Shown: positions 13,201-27,169, counted from the first letter of the stretch. The stretch is DNA of 64,000 bases from Ricinus communis (GCF_019578655.1 NC_063257.1:9858001-9922000); one strand, 5' to 3'. The notes: generated by a model not told the origin, from the sequence alone. Numbers and translations are program-made.

Positions 13201-16200
13201 GGTGGTATGAATGGTAACCATAACACTTATGCATTGACTCTAACTCTTTGTAGTTCTAATTTAGCATATGTGACCTTCTATTTCAAATGAAATCCCTAAG
13301 AAATTGCTGACCTGTTTAGTGGACTTAAAGTGTTCTCACTTTCTTTTTCCTTTTGAAAATAATTTTGATATAGCTCTAAATGTGTGCCAAATGTATAAAG
13401 TTGATGACTGTCTTTTCATTTCCTTAGGTACTGGAAGATGTCTCTTCTGGTACATCCAGACAAATGTTCTCATCCTCAAGCGCACCAAGCATTTATCAAA
13501 TTGAATAAAGCATTTAAAGAGTTACAAGATCCAGACAAGGTAGGTTTCTTATATCCCTATGGTTACTATGAGAATTTTGTTTATGCTTGGTTAATATATG
13601 CTCTTTGTCTCTTGTGGTGTGGTATAAGACCAAATGTATGCTCTGTTCACACTTAATCCGACTGTTTTACTGATTGAGCTAAAGCGCAGGTGGTGGTATA
13701 AACTGGAATGTGCTTCCTTACCTAGGTTTTTTTCGCTTAAGTTAAACCATTGTCGTACGGTGCACTTTCTTCTGAAATAAATTTGCATATCTTTCACTAG
13801 CATCTAGTAATTACTCTACATGATGCAATATCTGTGTCAAGACATTTGCCAAGGCTGCATCTTGGCTATTGAATAAGTATAGAAAGTTTACAACCCAACC
13901 CAATTTACTGGATTGAGCTTTGCTAAGATGTTTAGTTTTGCAAGGGACCTTAATAATCATGATGGACCTTTGTTAGAGATGGTAATGGACTTCAAATTCA
14001 CTGTCTAGTCCCTTTGTTAACATGTTACTTAACTAGACATTATGACACGGACACGGACACGGGACACAGGACACGGGACACGGGACGGTGACACTATATG
14101 ACACGGACATGTCGACACGGTTATTTCTAATAATTTAAGACATGACACTGAAGGGATACGCAAAATAAAAAATAAATATATTTTTATATTTACAATATAA
14201 AATATATAAATAGAGTCTAATAAAAATATCCCTTATGTATATTTAAAAATAAGTTTTTATGTATGTTTTATATTTTTTAATTTTATCAAAAAATTTAATT
14301 ATGATTGTAAATATTATTGGTTAAGTAGATTAATAATTTCTGGGCTAATTGTCCAATTGTCTATAAAGTTAGGGGTTAAATTGCTATTTAAAATTTCAAA
14401 ATTGCCCCGCCATGTCTGAGTGGTGTTCTAGCCATATTCTAGCTGTGTCTATGCTGTATTGGTAAAGATAAAAATAGTAAAATATTTCAACACGTACGAA
14501 GTGCATTATAGATTGAACCATAGACATTAGTGTGTTTACATGATGGAAGCTGCTAAAACAAAGTGAAAGCATTTCTTGAAGAAGATATAGCTCAACTATT
14601 AGATTAGCTCGAGTATTACATATGAAATTGAAGAGGTTAGCATACATGACTTAAAACATAACAATTTATTGACTCTGAAGAACTTTTCTCCAGTAATATA
14701 TTCCTGAGTGGTGTTGTGCAATTTGCTGATTTTTCTTGTGTCTTTTATGGTTTAGACTTGCTTATGGCGTCCGCTATATGTGTGCATTATTGGTAGTTAT
14801 TGATCATTGTCTGCATATTATTTCTTTCAAGGATCGTGCATTTTGAACTCTACTTTGTGTATTTGACTGATCTTACTATGTTTTTTCTGTCCTTGTCTGC
14901 TTCTTGTAGCGAAAATTGTTGGATGAACAAATTAAACTCAAGGAGGAACAAGAAGCATTTAAGGTTTGTACTTTTACCACAGCGTTGGTCTCCTTATGGC
15001 TTTTAGAAGTTATTTAAAAGATGAAGTATTTTGTAAATGATTTCTACATATATAGGTTGAGTTGAAAGCTATGCGTGAAGCTGCTCAATGGAGAAGATTG
15101 CAAGGTATTTATTTATTCATGTAAATAGTTGTCTCCCGTACTACGAAATCATTTGTTCTAAAACTTTTTGATTGGTAGAATTATTCAACGGTTCTTTACT
15201 TTTTCGGAGATGTCTGCTGATAAGTTTGCTTCAGTATATTATTTAAATGATTTTTCGGAACAAGTTTGAATTGGTTTTTCTTGTCTCACTTCCTTTTTCC
15301 CTGCCTGATTTTTGTTTTTAAATAATCATTAATGGATCGTATGTAAGAGGTATTTTTACTTAATTACGTCATCGTGATTAATTTTTTTCCGTTTCTATAT
15401 GGGGTCCTCTGAAATTGGCTTTTAGTTGGCTTAGTTAAGATTATTGTAACTCTGCATCGCCCAGTCACCCAAACACATAAATTGGACTCATGCTTGCAAT
15501 ACTTGACCAAGGTTTTTGAGAAGCCTGCCTAATATTACTTTTTCAAAACCATCTTCTTTCATAGTCAGCTCAAGTTATCTTCAGATTACTGTGAGCATCT
15601 GAATTGTTGACAGTTAAATTTATAGATAATGAAAACTTTGCCTGTACGACATGATAATGTGGTGTCATTTCTTCATCTATGGTAAATTCATGTTTCAACC
15701 AAATGGTGGTGCTGCATAGTATTTTAAAGCACTTTTATCTTTAGAAAGCTATTGTCCTGGCAGGTATATCAATGGAGGGTGATGATGAGCTCCTGGCAGA
15801 AATGGAAGTTAAAGTAGCCCCCCAAAGAGATGAATGGATGACGACACTGCCCCCTGAGAGAAAAGTAAGGCCTTCCAATGTCATCTAGCTCTTGCTTTTC
15901 TTGTACATCTTTTTCTTTTTTTGCCATAGGATATTAATCCCACACTTCAGCAGGTTTACAGAAGTTGCAATTTTCTTGTGTTGTAATCTTCAATGTGTTT
16001 ATACATGAATAATATGGATTTTGCATTAATTTTCTCAGCCAGGAATGACCATGCAATCGACGACGAGATTCGGTAAGTGCTCTAAAGAAGGACGTGGCGA
16101 CACTAGTGTTTGGACAGATACCCCTTCAGACAGAGCCCAAAAGGCAAAGATGAAGTAAGAACACTCGTTCTTATTTTCAAAATGTATGAACTGATGGACA

Positions 16201-16609
16201 TTAGCTTTCTGCTTTTCTGTTTATGGTTAAAATTATGTGCTAATGCATTCTGCATCTCCCTGACAGTTACTTGGAAGCATATAATGAGGCTGCAGCACTT
16301 GTTTCAAATGAAGAGGAAAAGACAAAGATGAGTGCAGATGCAGATTTGGTAGATAAATACAATAAAGCAAAACGTTCAAAATCGTTGGTACAGAAGCATC
16401 AAGAAGAGGCTGTGAATCGGTCAAAGAAAAAATCCAAGCAGCAGCAGCCTCAAAAAGAAGAGTGGGTAGGGCAACACCCATGGAAGCCATGGGATCGTGA
16501 GAAGGACCTTGTAGCAGGAAGGCAGAATATAAAATTTGATTCAGATAACATGGCACAGGGTTTGTCTTCCAGGTTTTCATCAGGAAATTTTCAGAGGAAC
16601 TTTCTTTAG
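10231..16609 (+). CDS. J-domain protein with C-terminal DUF3752 (GPALPP) region (582 aa)
   Basis: Eleven exons (10231-10611, 10722-11044, 11827-11904, 12026-12128, 12771-12859, 13428-13539, 14910-14963, 15056-15104, 15764-15864, 16039-16154, 16267-16609) splice to 582 residues. The N-terminal 105 residues are highly charged: an acidic Ser-rich patch followed by Arg/Lys-rich RDRDR-type repeats like those of splicing-associated nuclear proteins. A conserved helical region (about 110-195) follows, then GPEMP and GPPPP (274-278) motifs. A J domain (about 300-361) has an intact HPD tripeptide (334-336) for stimulating Hsp70 ATPase. The C-terminal part has DEWMTTLPPERK and SVWTDTPSDRAQKAK, hallmarks of DUF3752/GPALPP proteins. 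The overall plan resembles Arabidopsis At1g65280, from memory. A nuclear co-chaperone role is inference. The start used is the first ATG (MGNKTRRKH). Confidence 0.9.
12369..12496 (+). repeat. 64-bp tandem duplication in intron 4 of J-domain gene
   Basis: Two adjacent copies of a unit of about 64 bases (12369-12432 and 12433-12496) share TTTAGTTAATTGCA and GGGTGGGCATTATTATATG. The few differences suggest a fairly recent duplication within the intron. Confidence 0.85.
14041..14460. repeat. GACACGG-rich cluster, possible transposon remnant in intron 6
   Basis: Positions 14041-14120 hold about ten near-copies of GACACGG/GGACACGGG, out of keeping with the AT-rich intron. An AT-rich core follows, then at about 14405-14460 a segment (CCATGTCTGAGTGG, TAGCTGTGTC) whose reverse complement carries related GACACAG/GACATGG words. 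This resembles repeats seen at ends of plant non-autonomous elements. The boundaries are guesses and no coding capacity is present. Confidence 0.4.
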
Positions 16610-18097
16610 CAACCGCTTATACGGGGAAAATATAGTTGCATGCTCTATCTTGTAGGATCAGGATCTTTATCATGTTCAATCTGAACACGATTGTTTGTAA
16701 TCTCCATCTTTTTTTATTTTAAATTGAATGGTTGGAAATTTTAATGGTAATCTCCGTCTTTAAATTGAATGATTTGGAAATTTTTATTAAAATTTTGAAT
16801 TAGAATTTTAAATAATGATTAGTTAAATTTTTATATAATATAATATATAATTTTTTTCTATTCAAAATTGGCTTAAAGTGAAATCAAAATTTTTATAATT
16901 ATATACAAGTTATTTTTATATAGAATATCAGTGTAAAGAAATTTAACCGTAACAAAAAAAAATCAGGTTTAAATTAATATATTAGGTCTACCCTCGTGAG
17001 GAAACTAGTATTTGACTTGACTTGTCTATGCTACCGTTGTGCTTGAAAAATAGTATCTATAATTTCATGCAATGACATCAGATTTGCAAATTATTTCCAG
17101 GCTTTCTGTCCCAGAAAATGCAGTAGGAAAAAGAAGGCATAAAAAGGGGACAAATATGTTTTGACCCATTTCTCCAATTCTCTCAAATTGAAGCAAAGAC
17201 AACTTGATCTATAACCTAGCAAGAGCAGAACTACATTACCAAAAATATGCAGGTTGAACCCATGAGGATAGCTTCACTTCTTGCCTTTGCTTTCAACATG
17301 TTGGACACATGCAATTCAGAAAGTAAGCTTGCCTGTTGTTGCTGCTTCCCAAAGCAGAGTTCTACTGCTATGCTTAGGAACTTTTATGTAAACTGTTACT
17401 TTTGAACTGACACTGGGAAGAAATTTATCTACAAAATCCAATATGTTTGTATACTTGATTAGACTACAAATTAATTTAGGAATTGGGTTTCCTTGGGAAG
17501 TTCATGATCTTTTATTTAACATATAGAATATAATAGATGATTATACTAAGCTTTACAAACTATTTTATACTGTACAAGTGAATTATATACTTGACCAGTT
17601 GATCGATATATCATAATACATATTTTTCTAACCATTAAACTAGTATATCATGGTTCATTGTACCCATTATATTTCTCTTTTACCATGGTATGCATGATTT
17701 CGAAAATTCTTTTGAAAGAAACAGCACATTTCTCTCACATCTTGCTTCTGTTTCACTGCATGTCTCTATACTCTCTTATATATATAGAAAACTCCATAGA
17801 TATAATTGAATAGTACTTCTGCTTTCTGTAGTACTATGCCTTCAATATTTATTTGCTCAATACTAATAACAAATGAGCACTTTTTGTATAAATAAATAAA
17901 AGGAGGAGACTGATAATAAAGAACTGCTTCACTGCACTTTTCACATTCTTTTAATATCAAAGGCCAATGTAATGTTATTGTGTAATGTTTAGCTTTTAAA
18001 CAAAGAAATGGGAAAATATAGATAAACATGGAAAAGGAAACTTTAAAACTAATAAATAGAAATAAAAAGAAATTGCTCAAGGGTGTCTCACAAGTTC

Positions 18098-18128
<31 letters not shown>

Positions 18129-18398
18129 GCCCCTAAGCAAAAATTAATTAATAGAAAATTATTAGTATAAGGACAAAAGAGAAGATAAAATTATAAATAA
18201 GAATTAGAAGGGACAAAAGAAAGGAATAAAGGAGGGGACAACATTGGTTGTGTGAGAAGACAAGTCATTATCATAATAAGCAATAGCCTCCCTTTTCTTT
18301 TCTCTTTCTCTTTCTCTCTCTCTAGAAGGTTTGTTATTTTTTCAAGTTCTTGTCATACTTAGTTAACCCTTCTTCTTCTTCTTCTTCTTCTTCTTATT

Positions 18399-18434
<36 letters not shown>

Positions 18435-18822
18435 AAGGTCATACTCATATATATATATATAGGATAGTGTTATTATTATGATGATGAGAATGTTTGAAAT
18501 TTTATGTAAGATGGCCATTAATGTATTAGGGACGCAAAGCATTATCTTAAGCTCCCTTGGTCCACAAACTACCATGCAATTGTCATTTTGCCCTCCAAAG
18601 TTTTAGCAAGAAACAATTTACTCCATTTTCAACTTCCCAGCTAATTTATTCAAAACATTCTACAATTTGCTTGATTTGTATATATATATATATATATATC
18701 GTCTAAATTTCATATATATATTGGATTTAAAGGAAAATCTCAGCTGTCTCGTTTCTTTTGAGTTCTCCTCTTCTCTATCTTTTTGTCTTTTAAATTTAGA
18801 AACTATTAACTAACAACAAAAG

Positions 18823-18863
<41 letters not shown>

Positions 18864-20912
18864 TTATGTGGAAGCATGCCATGATTATGAAAGAGTCTGG
18901 CATGCACACAAAAGGCCATTGTACAATATTTGGGGCTAATCAGCTAAATTGTAAAATATTCGGATCAATTGAACAAAACAAACTAATTTCAGGATACATC
19001 GGCTGCTGCTAAAAGAGTTAAGGGAGCAAATTGGCAATTGAGCTTACAAACCGCCCCATAGAGACTAACTTTTGCATATTTTACAGCAAATTTCTATTTG
19101 CTGAAGCAACCCCCAGCGTAGCTACCAGTTTTAGGGAGGGCAGTAGACCAGCAAGAATCTCTGCCCTTCTGTGCAGAAAATGTTAATCATGCTGCTCTCT
19201 TCTAACTTCGAACTTATCTTTAATAAGATGAAAATAAACTTGTAAGCTACTGACTGCTTACAGAAACCCTTTTCTTTTCCTTCTTTCTTTCTGCTTCTTT
19301 TTTCACTTTCCCTTTCTGATGTTGAAGCATGCCGGACCAATTGATGGAATGGTGCTTCCACACCCATGAACACATCTTTTGTAACATATCATGTCATGTT
19401 CGCCCCCAAGAAAAAAGAAAAAAAAGAAAAATCTTTTCATGAACTAAATGTTCACATTTGGTTCATGTGATGTAAATTTTGCCTATATATGGCTTACTGT
19501 ATAAAAGAAAATGCAAGATTTATAGCTTTGACTACTATTACTCTTTTAATTTTTAAAAACTTACCTAAGAATATAAACGTTATGATAATTTTTGACTAAT
19601 TGATTAGACCGGTTAAAATTAGCCGACTTGTTATATTGTCACATGGAATACCTGCTAATATTAATATTAAAAATAAACAGACTCACACGACACCCCATTC
19701 ACAATTTAATAAAATCTAACCAAATTTGATTAGTTTTCTTAATCCAAATTAAATAGCTACATTGATACAATAAATCATTGAACCTAAAACTATTCTTTGC
19801 AATTAGATTAGGAAGAGCTAAACTTTAATCTTACTGATTGATGTTTGGTGCATATGGTGAGCAATGGGTGACTTAAGGGGATTGTGTACATGTAGGAGAT
19901 GAAAAGGACGGGCATTAAGGCACCAAAATTATCTCAAATTAAACCCACATGAAAGGGATTGTTGGTTAAAGTGGTACGATACATGGAGGGAGCTTCTGTA
20001 GAGTAGCACTTTTATAAGATTAGTGGTACCGTCCGTCCATGATAAGGGCTAATCAATAACCGGCCATAATTTATATGCCATCATTACCTTAATCAGGTTT
20101 CTCCATGTTAATTGGGTGAAGAAAATTTAATCATGTAACAACTACCTAGAAATAAAAATAATTGTCTTTTTTTTTTATAAATTTTAATCGATTTTTCACT
20201 GTATAGAGAAATTATTGATCCATATCGATACAAGTATATCCGAAGTAAATTTGTTACCTTAATTTGAGACTAACCTCAAATAAATTAACCAAGGTGCATT
20301 CAAATTTAATCAAAAGAATATTTGGGGTACACCAGACTTATGATCGTTTGATACTTGAGGTCAGTCTCAATTTTTATTGTATTTAACTTTTAAGTTTTAA
20401 AAATTTAAATTTATTTTTCAACACCCACCAACAAATCCAAACCCGGCCTTAAAACTTATTCAACGTAGTTGTAATTTTTTCAACTTGCATATTAGTAAAC
20501 ATTAATTATGGACAAAACCCTTTTATTATTATTATTATTATTATTTTTAATTTATCTTAATTCCACGTAAGTATATATGGGGCCATTTCAGAATTGGAAG
20601 TGGATGACGATATAAATAGCTATCTGCAACATATGTAATGTGAATAGCACAGAGGAGAAAAGAATTGGGGCAAACAATTGGAAGAGAGGGTTGATCCAAA
20701 TAATCATCATCTCTTTCAATAAGGGAATATCTTTTTTGAATTACTTTATAAATGATGAAAAATTAAATTTCACCGAACTTTAAAAAGACAAAGAAAAATC
20801 ATTCAAAAATACAATTATATATTATATAAAAGGTAATTCAAGATTTGTAGGATCACTATTCAATCATTATCTATATATTCTAAGCCTGCATATTATGCAG
20901 CTATTTGTGCAC

Positions 20913-20913
<1 letters not shown>

Positions 20914-20980
<67 letters not shown>
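20914..20980. repeat. Long (TA)n microsatellite
   Basis: An uninterrupted TA run of more than 60 bases, the longest simple repeat in the window. Such runs vary in length and can form cruciforms; no function is implied. Confidence 0.95.
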
Positions 20981-20984
<4 letters not shown>

Positions 20985-23549
20985 TATAAATAATAATCAT
21001 ATCTTTCATCATCCTTCTAATGCTAGGGCTGCGCAGCTTGTTCACACATGCTAGCTATTCATTTTTATGTTACACATTAAGGTTTCCTTTCATGGCAGTT
21101 TCTAGTAAATTATAAGTGATGAATTTCTATATAAATACTATAATTTTAGATCATTTACGCTTCATATAATGCATATATAGACGAGTTCGATGTAAAATTT
21201 TTAAGCTATATACAATTTAGACCTATTTTAAATGGCAATAATGTATGTCTTTAGAAGTAAGAAATCTTGCATTTGAGTCGTTTTTTTTACGTTAAGCAAT
21301 TTTTTTATGATAAATATAAGAGAATGACTATCCATATTATATAAATGACTCAGTTGAACCTTCCACAAATAAAAAAAATGAAAATTTTGAGCAATATTTG
21401 AAAAAGGATACTATTAGGCAACAATCAATAAGTAGAATCTAGTAGTAGACATACCATTTGGTTTTTGGAGTCCAACAACTAAAGAAGATTTGCTTTTTCC
21501 ACATACATATATTTATATTTATTATTATTATTATTATTATGATTTAAACACCCACGTCATAACAATGGTTTTTGTTTTTGTTTATATTAATTATTTGGTA
21601 AGAAGGACTTTTCAAAGTGGAATGATGAGTATAATTAAATCCCTTATAATGAGAATTAATTGTTAAATTTAGTTATCCATTGCTAATCAAAGTTTGAAAA
21701 AGACATTTAGACAATGAAAAATGGTAATTTTGTTTAGAAATAATAACATGTTTGATAATATATATATATATGGAAAGCCTTATACCATAAACTAATATAA
21801 GAAAAGAAAAAGTCGGTAGATCGCATCAGATTGTGATGATTTTCTCAGATTGGGTTCATTATATGTATAGTTGATGGCATGGCACCCATGTAATAGAATG
21901 TTGCTTAGTATACAAAGAAATTATTTTTAAATTGATTTTTTTTTCTTTTTATTAATGAAAAACTTCATGGAGATTGTTTTCTTAGAAATAGAAAAATATA
22001 TATATGATGTAATTTCGATATTTTGATTTTACTTTTGTTTTGAGTTTGGTGAGTTCTGATGTCTCTTTATAGTTTAAAAAATTCTTTTAATGGAATATAA
22101 GATCGGAAATATATTGAGATTGGAGCGGACTGTAATTTAAAATAGTTTAATTTTTTTTTTAATTTTTTACAGCCGTTAATATATTCTAAATTAAAGATGT
22201 ATTGTTTTTAAAATATATAACTTAAAATATAATTCTAGTAATTTAAAATATTTAAATTTAATACAGACTAACTAAAATTTCTAATTACGCCATTGGGTAT
22301 ATCTAAAAACATATAGGTGGGATTATGGAGCAATACAAATGTATAAAATAGGTGATATGTATGTTTTGTCAACGAATGTGAGGTTAGCATTTTTGGTCCA
22401 CAAATTCCATAATCCACCGGCTTACCAAGCACCTTGTGCTGAGTTTAGTTTTGGATAGATACTAAGTCAAAAGTTAAAGAATTTAGATTAGTGATTATGA
22501 CAGTGAAAATGATTTCATGACATTGAGGAACAGTTAATTAATTAATTAATGATTTCGAGATAATACTTCAAACAACCATTTTCTTTCTTTATAGAACCAA
22601 TAATTAGTTATATGTGATGCAATCAAGAAAGCAAGAAAGAGACAAAGTATGGGGTTAATCCTTAATTAACTTGGGATTAGCTAGTGCTTTATCTAGCTAA
22701 GCTACCTAGCTTGATTACTCCACAATAGGGCATTTATAATTAATCTCCCCACCTCCTCAACCCTTTATAGCCATCTATTTGTTTTGATTGCTGGCTAGAT
22801 TTTTATTAGCATATCTCTGAATTAGAGAAGAAAAGTTTTTTTATTTTTATAAGATAGAGAAATATTTTAAAATATTTTTTTAAAAAATTTTGAAATCTTA
22901 ATCTTCGATACTAAATGCTTGTCAGTAAAATCGGTATTAGATTGGATGAGATTTTATATATATTATATATCTATACACCCTTGGATCAATTTAGATTTAT
23001 AAATTGTATTAGATTGGATGAGATTTTAAACTCTTATATACTCTTCTAAAACATCATACTAAATAAGAATTGGTAACATGTTAAAAGAATTATCAGCTAT
23101 CAACAATGATATTATTGGTGGAATTGAACTCTTGAATTTTTGCGAAAATATTAGCGCATATCAAAAAGTATTATCGTGCTATTCTTTTAATAGTTAAGTC
23201 AACAAAAAAACCCTGAAAAGTATAAAAGAATTGAATTGTGAATATATCATGTACTTAGTAGTCTTATGTTGATGTCCTCATATAAGCATCATGATCGTCC
23301 ATAGAATTGTGACTGAAACTGTTACATATATGTTTGGATATTCTATTCGGAGCTTAACTAGGATTAGTCTTTTCATTAGACTTGTAATTCTAGTAGGATG
23401 TGAACCTAGTCAACTCTAGTATTTTAGTATATTTTATTCGGCCAATCGTGATCGGTTATCAAGAGTAATATTATTAATTTTTTTTATCTAAATTTAGTGT
23501 ATATACTGTAACTAATAAGAGAATGACATATATATATATATATATATAT

Positions 23550-23645
23550 AAGTGTTTTATACTTTAGTGTCAGATGATTGACAAGTACTCAATTATCTAA
23601 AACTAATAAATATGTGTTAATTATCTATCAATTTGATGTATAAGA
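23550..23645 (+). repeat. Dispersed MITE-like repeat, copy B
   Basis: It follows a (TA)n tract and matches the segment at about 1251-1340 (GATGATT, then an AATTATCTAAAACTAATAAATATGTGTTA-like core), and in reverse the segment at about 42758-42835. Three diverged copies in one window indicate a dispersed non-coding element. Confidence 0.6.
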
Positions 23646-24548
23646 GAGAAATATACACCAAATCTATATTAAAAAGAAATAATATTATTCTAGAGTTCAT
23701 TACAATTAAAAATAAAATTTATACAATATTTTTTTTTCCAATATTCATATGAAAATAAAATAAAGAAATAGTGATGCTCCTGTTGAACTTTACTCATTTA
23801 CCTCATCAATGGAAAAGATCATCATATACGCAGAGAACCATTCTGAGACAACTTGCCAGCTTTTTAAGTTTATAGATTATTATATTTCTGCTGTATTTTG
23901 CAACTAGTGGAAAAGAAATTTCCAAGCCTTGTATTTGGAAAAACAAAAACTGAAAAATGACAAGCTCTTCACCAAAGCCTTGTTCTTCAGGATACTGAAC
24001 TTACAGTCAATGAAATATATTAAAATGTAGGAAATAAAGTATGTTAATCTTTTTTTGTTGCTGGACAAACAATAATATTAAATCTAACAGAGTGCCCAAA
24101 AGACAATTCAGGACAAATAAAAAATATTACTAGATTACTAATTTGTAGGCCTAATCTTTGTCTCCAAGTAAATTAATGGAAAAGGAACAAGTTTAGCCCA
24201 CAGAAAGAATGCCCTGCCCACTGACTGCAATAGAGACTGAAAGAGAAAAGGACCTCCTTGTCACCTTGTTAATTAGTAGCATATAATATAAACACAATCT
24301 TAATTGAGTTAATTAATTTTCTTATAAAAATATTAATTAATTCCCTAAACTGCTATGCTCTTATCTTTTATTGCTTTCTTTCTTTGTTTCCTTTTATTTA
24401 ATTAATTTTTATTAATCGATTCCGACAGAAACTCAAACTCGAGATAATAAATCTATAAACTACTCCAACACTGCTAATTAAATTATATTCAATTGATCTT
24501 TATTCTTTCTCTGAAAGGAACTAAGCTATTAGTATGGCATTGGCATCT

Positions 24549-24582
<34 letters not shown>

Positions 24583-27169
24583 TAACACCACTAAACTGTA
24601 GAAACTACTAACTAAGGGTTGTTCAAACTAAGATGGAAACAAACCTACCGAATAGTTGACAATTGCTTTTCCTTTTATATGCTCTTTCATCATGTAATGG
24701 TACTACCACCCGAAAGTTGGTTCTCATAAAATGATCAATTGCCTTCTGAGAATTTCTTCGCCATAAGATTCATCTTTCGGTATCATTTAGACCAATATCG
24801 ATTAATTTCAACTTAAGATTGCATTAGGGATTATAACAGGTTAATTAGGCTATCTAATTCAATCCGACTCTAATTGGAAGAATATGAATATGAATTGATA
24901 AGATTTATGACAATTACAGGTAATAAAATTAATACTCACGGTGGATATTAATAGAGTATAGTTTAATATACATAATAAAATGTTAAATATTTCATCTTAA
25001 TTTGTATTAATTCTTATCCACATAATGTCCAATTATGAAATATTAAAGATAATTTTATAACAATATAATTATGCCGCATCAGTTAAATAAGAATTAATAT
25101 AAAATAAGGTGGACTATATAGCATTACTCTTATACAGAGGTCTCACATACTCGAAGTCCCAGTCAAATATATACTTATGAACTGTTTAACTCTTAAACTT
25201 TGATCTAAAATTTGAACATTTTCAACCAAACTTAGGCTTGAGATACATATTACCTAATATGAGACCATTACTTTTGTATTTATATCAATAAAGACTATTC
25301 CAATTCAATCATATAAATCATTTTTGAGAAAGACTTTCATGAATTCGTTATCACATCAATATGTGAACAAATAATCTTTGTCGGTTCTTGTTTGAGGAGA
25401 GTAAAATTCCACTAAATATAAAGTGGGTGCCATTTCTTCTGGAGTGTCTCTGTCTACATAGAGTTATCACCATTTTCCTCCATCAGGCATTTGCTTCTTG
25501 CCATGTCCCAGCAATGCCAACACCCATTTACAATGCAACATCAGATTCATGGCTTCAATTATATGCCAGTCTCCCAAATGGTTTATTTTCTGCCACATAT
25601 ATGTAAAGACTAAATGGTCAGAAAACATGAAAGAAAAATGTTAATTTCGCTTCCCACTCAACTATTAATTAGGAAGTATTATATTAAAATGCATAATTTA
25701 AAATTTTTATTTTATTTTAATAAATTTATTAATTTTTTATAAATTATATTTATCGGATCCGTTTTTAAAAAATGTAATTCCAAACAGGTTATAAACTGTT
25801 AAAGTAAAAAGAGAAAAAAAAAAAAAAAACTTGTAAGATATTTTTAAATATCTATAGAAACAAGACGCAATGATAGCCTAAAATGTTAAAGAACTTGGAA
25901 TATGTAGAAAGCTTTTGCCCTATGGATGTTCATTTTGAAAGAACTCGCTTCTGCAACCATCCATTTCTTAGAAATCAGGTATGTGATACAATAATTTTAT
26001 TTTATTTTTAATAAAGTTAATGTAAGAATAAGTATAAAGAAAGAAACCCAATGTGTAAATATAGTTAGATCTAAGAAGCTAATTAGTCATTGCCAAGAAA
26101 ACTCAATATTTATTGCATTGCAAGGCTAAAAGAAAAGGATAAACAAAGTGGAAGCTAGGGTAGCCAGGTGATGAAAAGGACGAGTTGTGGCTTGGAGTGA
26201 GAGCCATTGGAGGAGAACACAAAATGATTAGCTATTTGATAAGGACAGGTAGGAGTTCTCTGACATGGAAGACAGGTGGCAGAAAAAGACAGGTGCCAAA
26301 TGGCAAAGGGCGGCACACCAAACAGACAAAGGGAGCTGGATTGTGGGAAGAGATCAGAATTGGGTTATGAATATGATGCCTTTGGAGGAAAAAAGAAAAA
26401 AGAAATAAAGAGTTATAAATGAAATGAAATAAAAGGTACCCTTTGGCAATATGGATGATTTGGAATTGGAATTGAGGCGTTGGATTCTAATCCTAATGTT
26501 TATTTATATTTCATAATTGAAAATGAGACTATAAATCTATTCGAGCATGCAAATAAGATGGTAAAAATTTCTTCTAGTTCAATTAAGTTGTTGTGTTTAA
26601 AATCTAGATATGCATCTATGTTAAAACTCATAAGGTAATGTTGTATCATCCGTAAGAATCCTGTCTGTCACGCTTTAGTTTATTTTAGATAAATAGATAC
26701 AAAATGAGGATAACAATTCTTGGACTACCGATTTAAACCCACTCTAAATTATAATTCTAAACCTATCCAATTTGGTGTTTTCATATCTCATCATTTGTTG
26801 TTTCAATACTTTAAATTTTAATATTTTGCACAATTCAAACACTAGTCGTAATTTTAACCTAGTTTTAATTCTGCTACAATTGAAATTAGGACTAGAATTT
26901 TAATTCTGCAATCAAAATCCACCCTATAAGTAAATCAAATCACATAGTAGCTAGTTAAAGTGATAGATGATAGAAGAGAAAAAATTATAAATCTTAGGGC
27001 ATAAAATAGGGGTGTGTGAGTGTGGGGGGTGGCGTGAAAATTTGGTGTCACGCCGTCCAAACAAACCTTTCATCCCATCTGCCACCCCACGCGCAATCAA
27101 TAACTTCTTCTATAACATATATATATGATCATTCTTTGATCTTATATTACTCAAGAAAACACAAAAAGC

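Larger units (their letters stand above)
16610..27015. other. Long gene-free region rich in microsatellites, upstream of the NAC gene
   Basis: About 10 kb with no supported exon. It contains (TA)n at 18100-18128, 18679-18699, 18823-18844 (followed by GA to 18863), 20914-20980, 23528-23550 and 24552-24580; (CTT)n then (CT)n at 18370-18432; and ATT runs near 20525 and 21519. A dispersed repeat copy lies at about 23550-23640, and a short direct repeat (GTATTAGATTGGATGAGATTTTA) recurs at about 22932 and 23007. A less AT-rich island is at about 26150-26350. One 52-codon frame at 17247-17405 begins with a signal-peptide-like segment but is not supported as a gene. Confidence 0.6.

Noticed and set aside
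16233..16580. 115-codon minus-strand frame
   Set aside because: Antisense shadow of the last exon of the J-domain gene.
19980..20040. GGAGGGAGCTTCTG as a possible miR319/159-type sequence
   Set aside because: The match is to a short word only; no complementary arm nearby.
20914..20980. Regular repeats as a possible CRISPR or satellite array
   Set aside because: A plain (TA)n microsatellite with no repeat-spacer structure.
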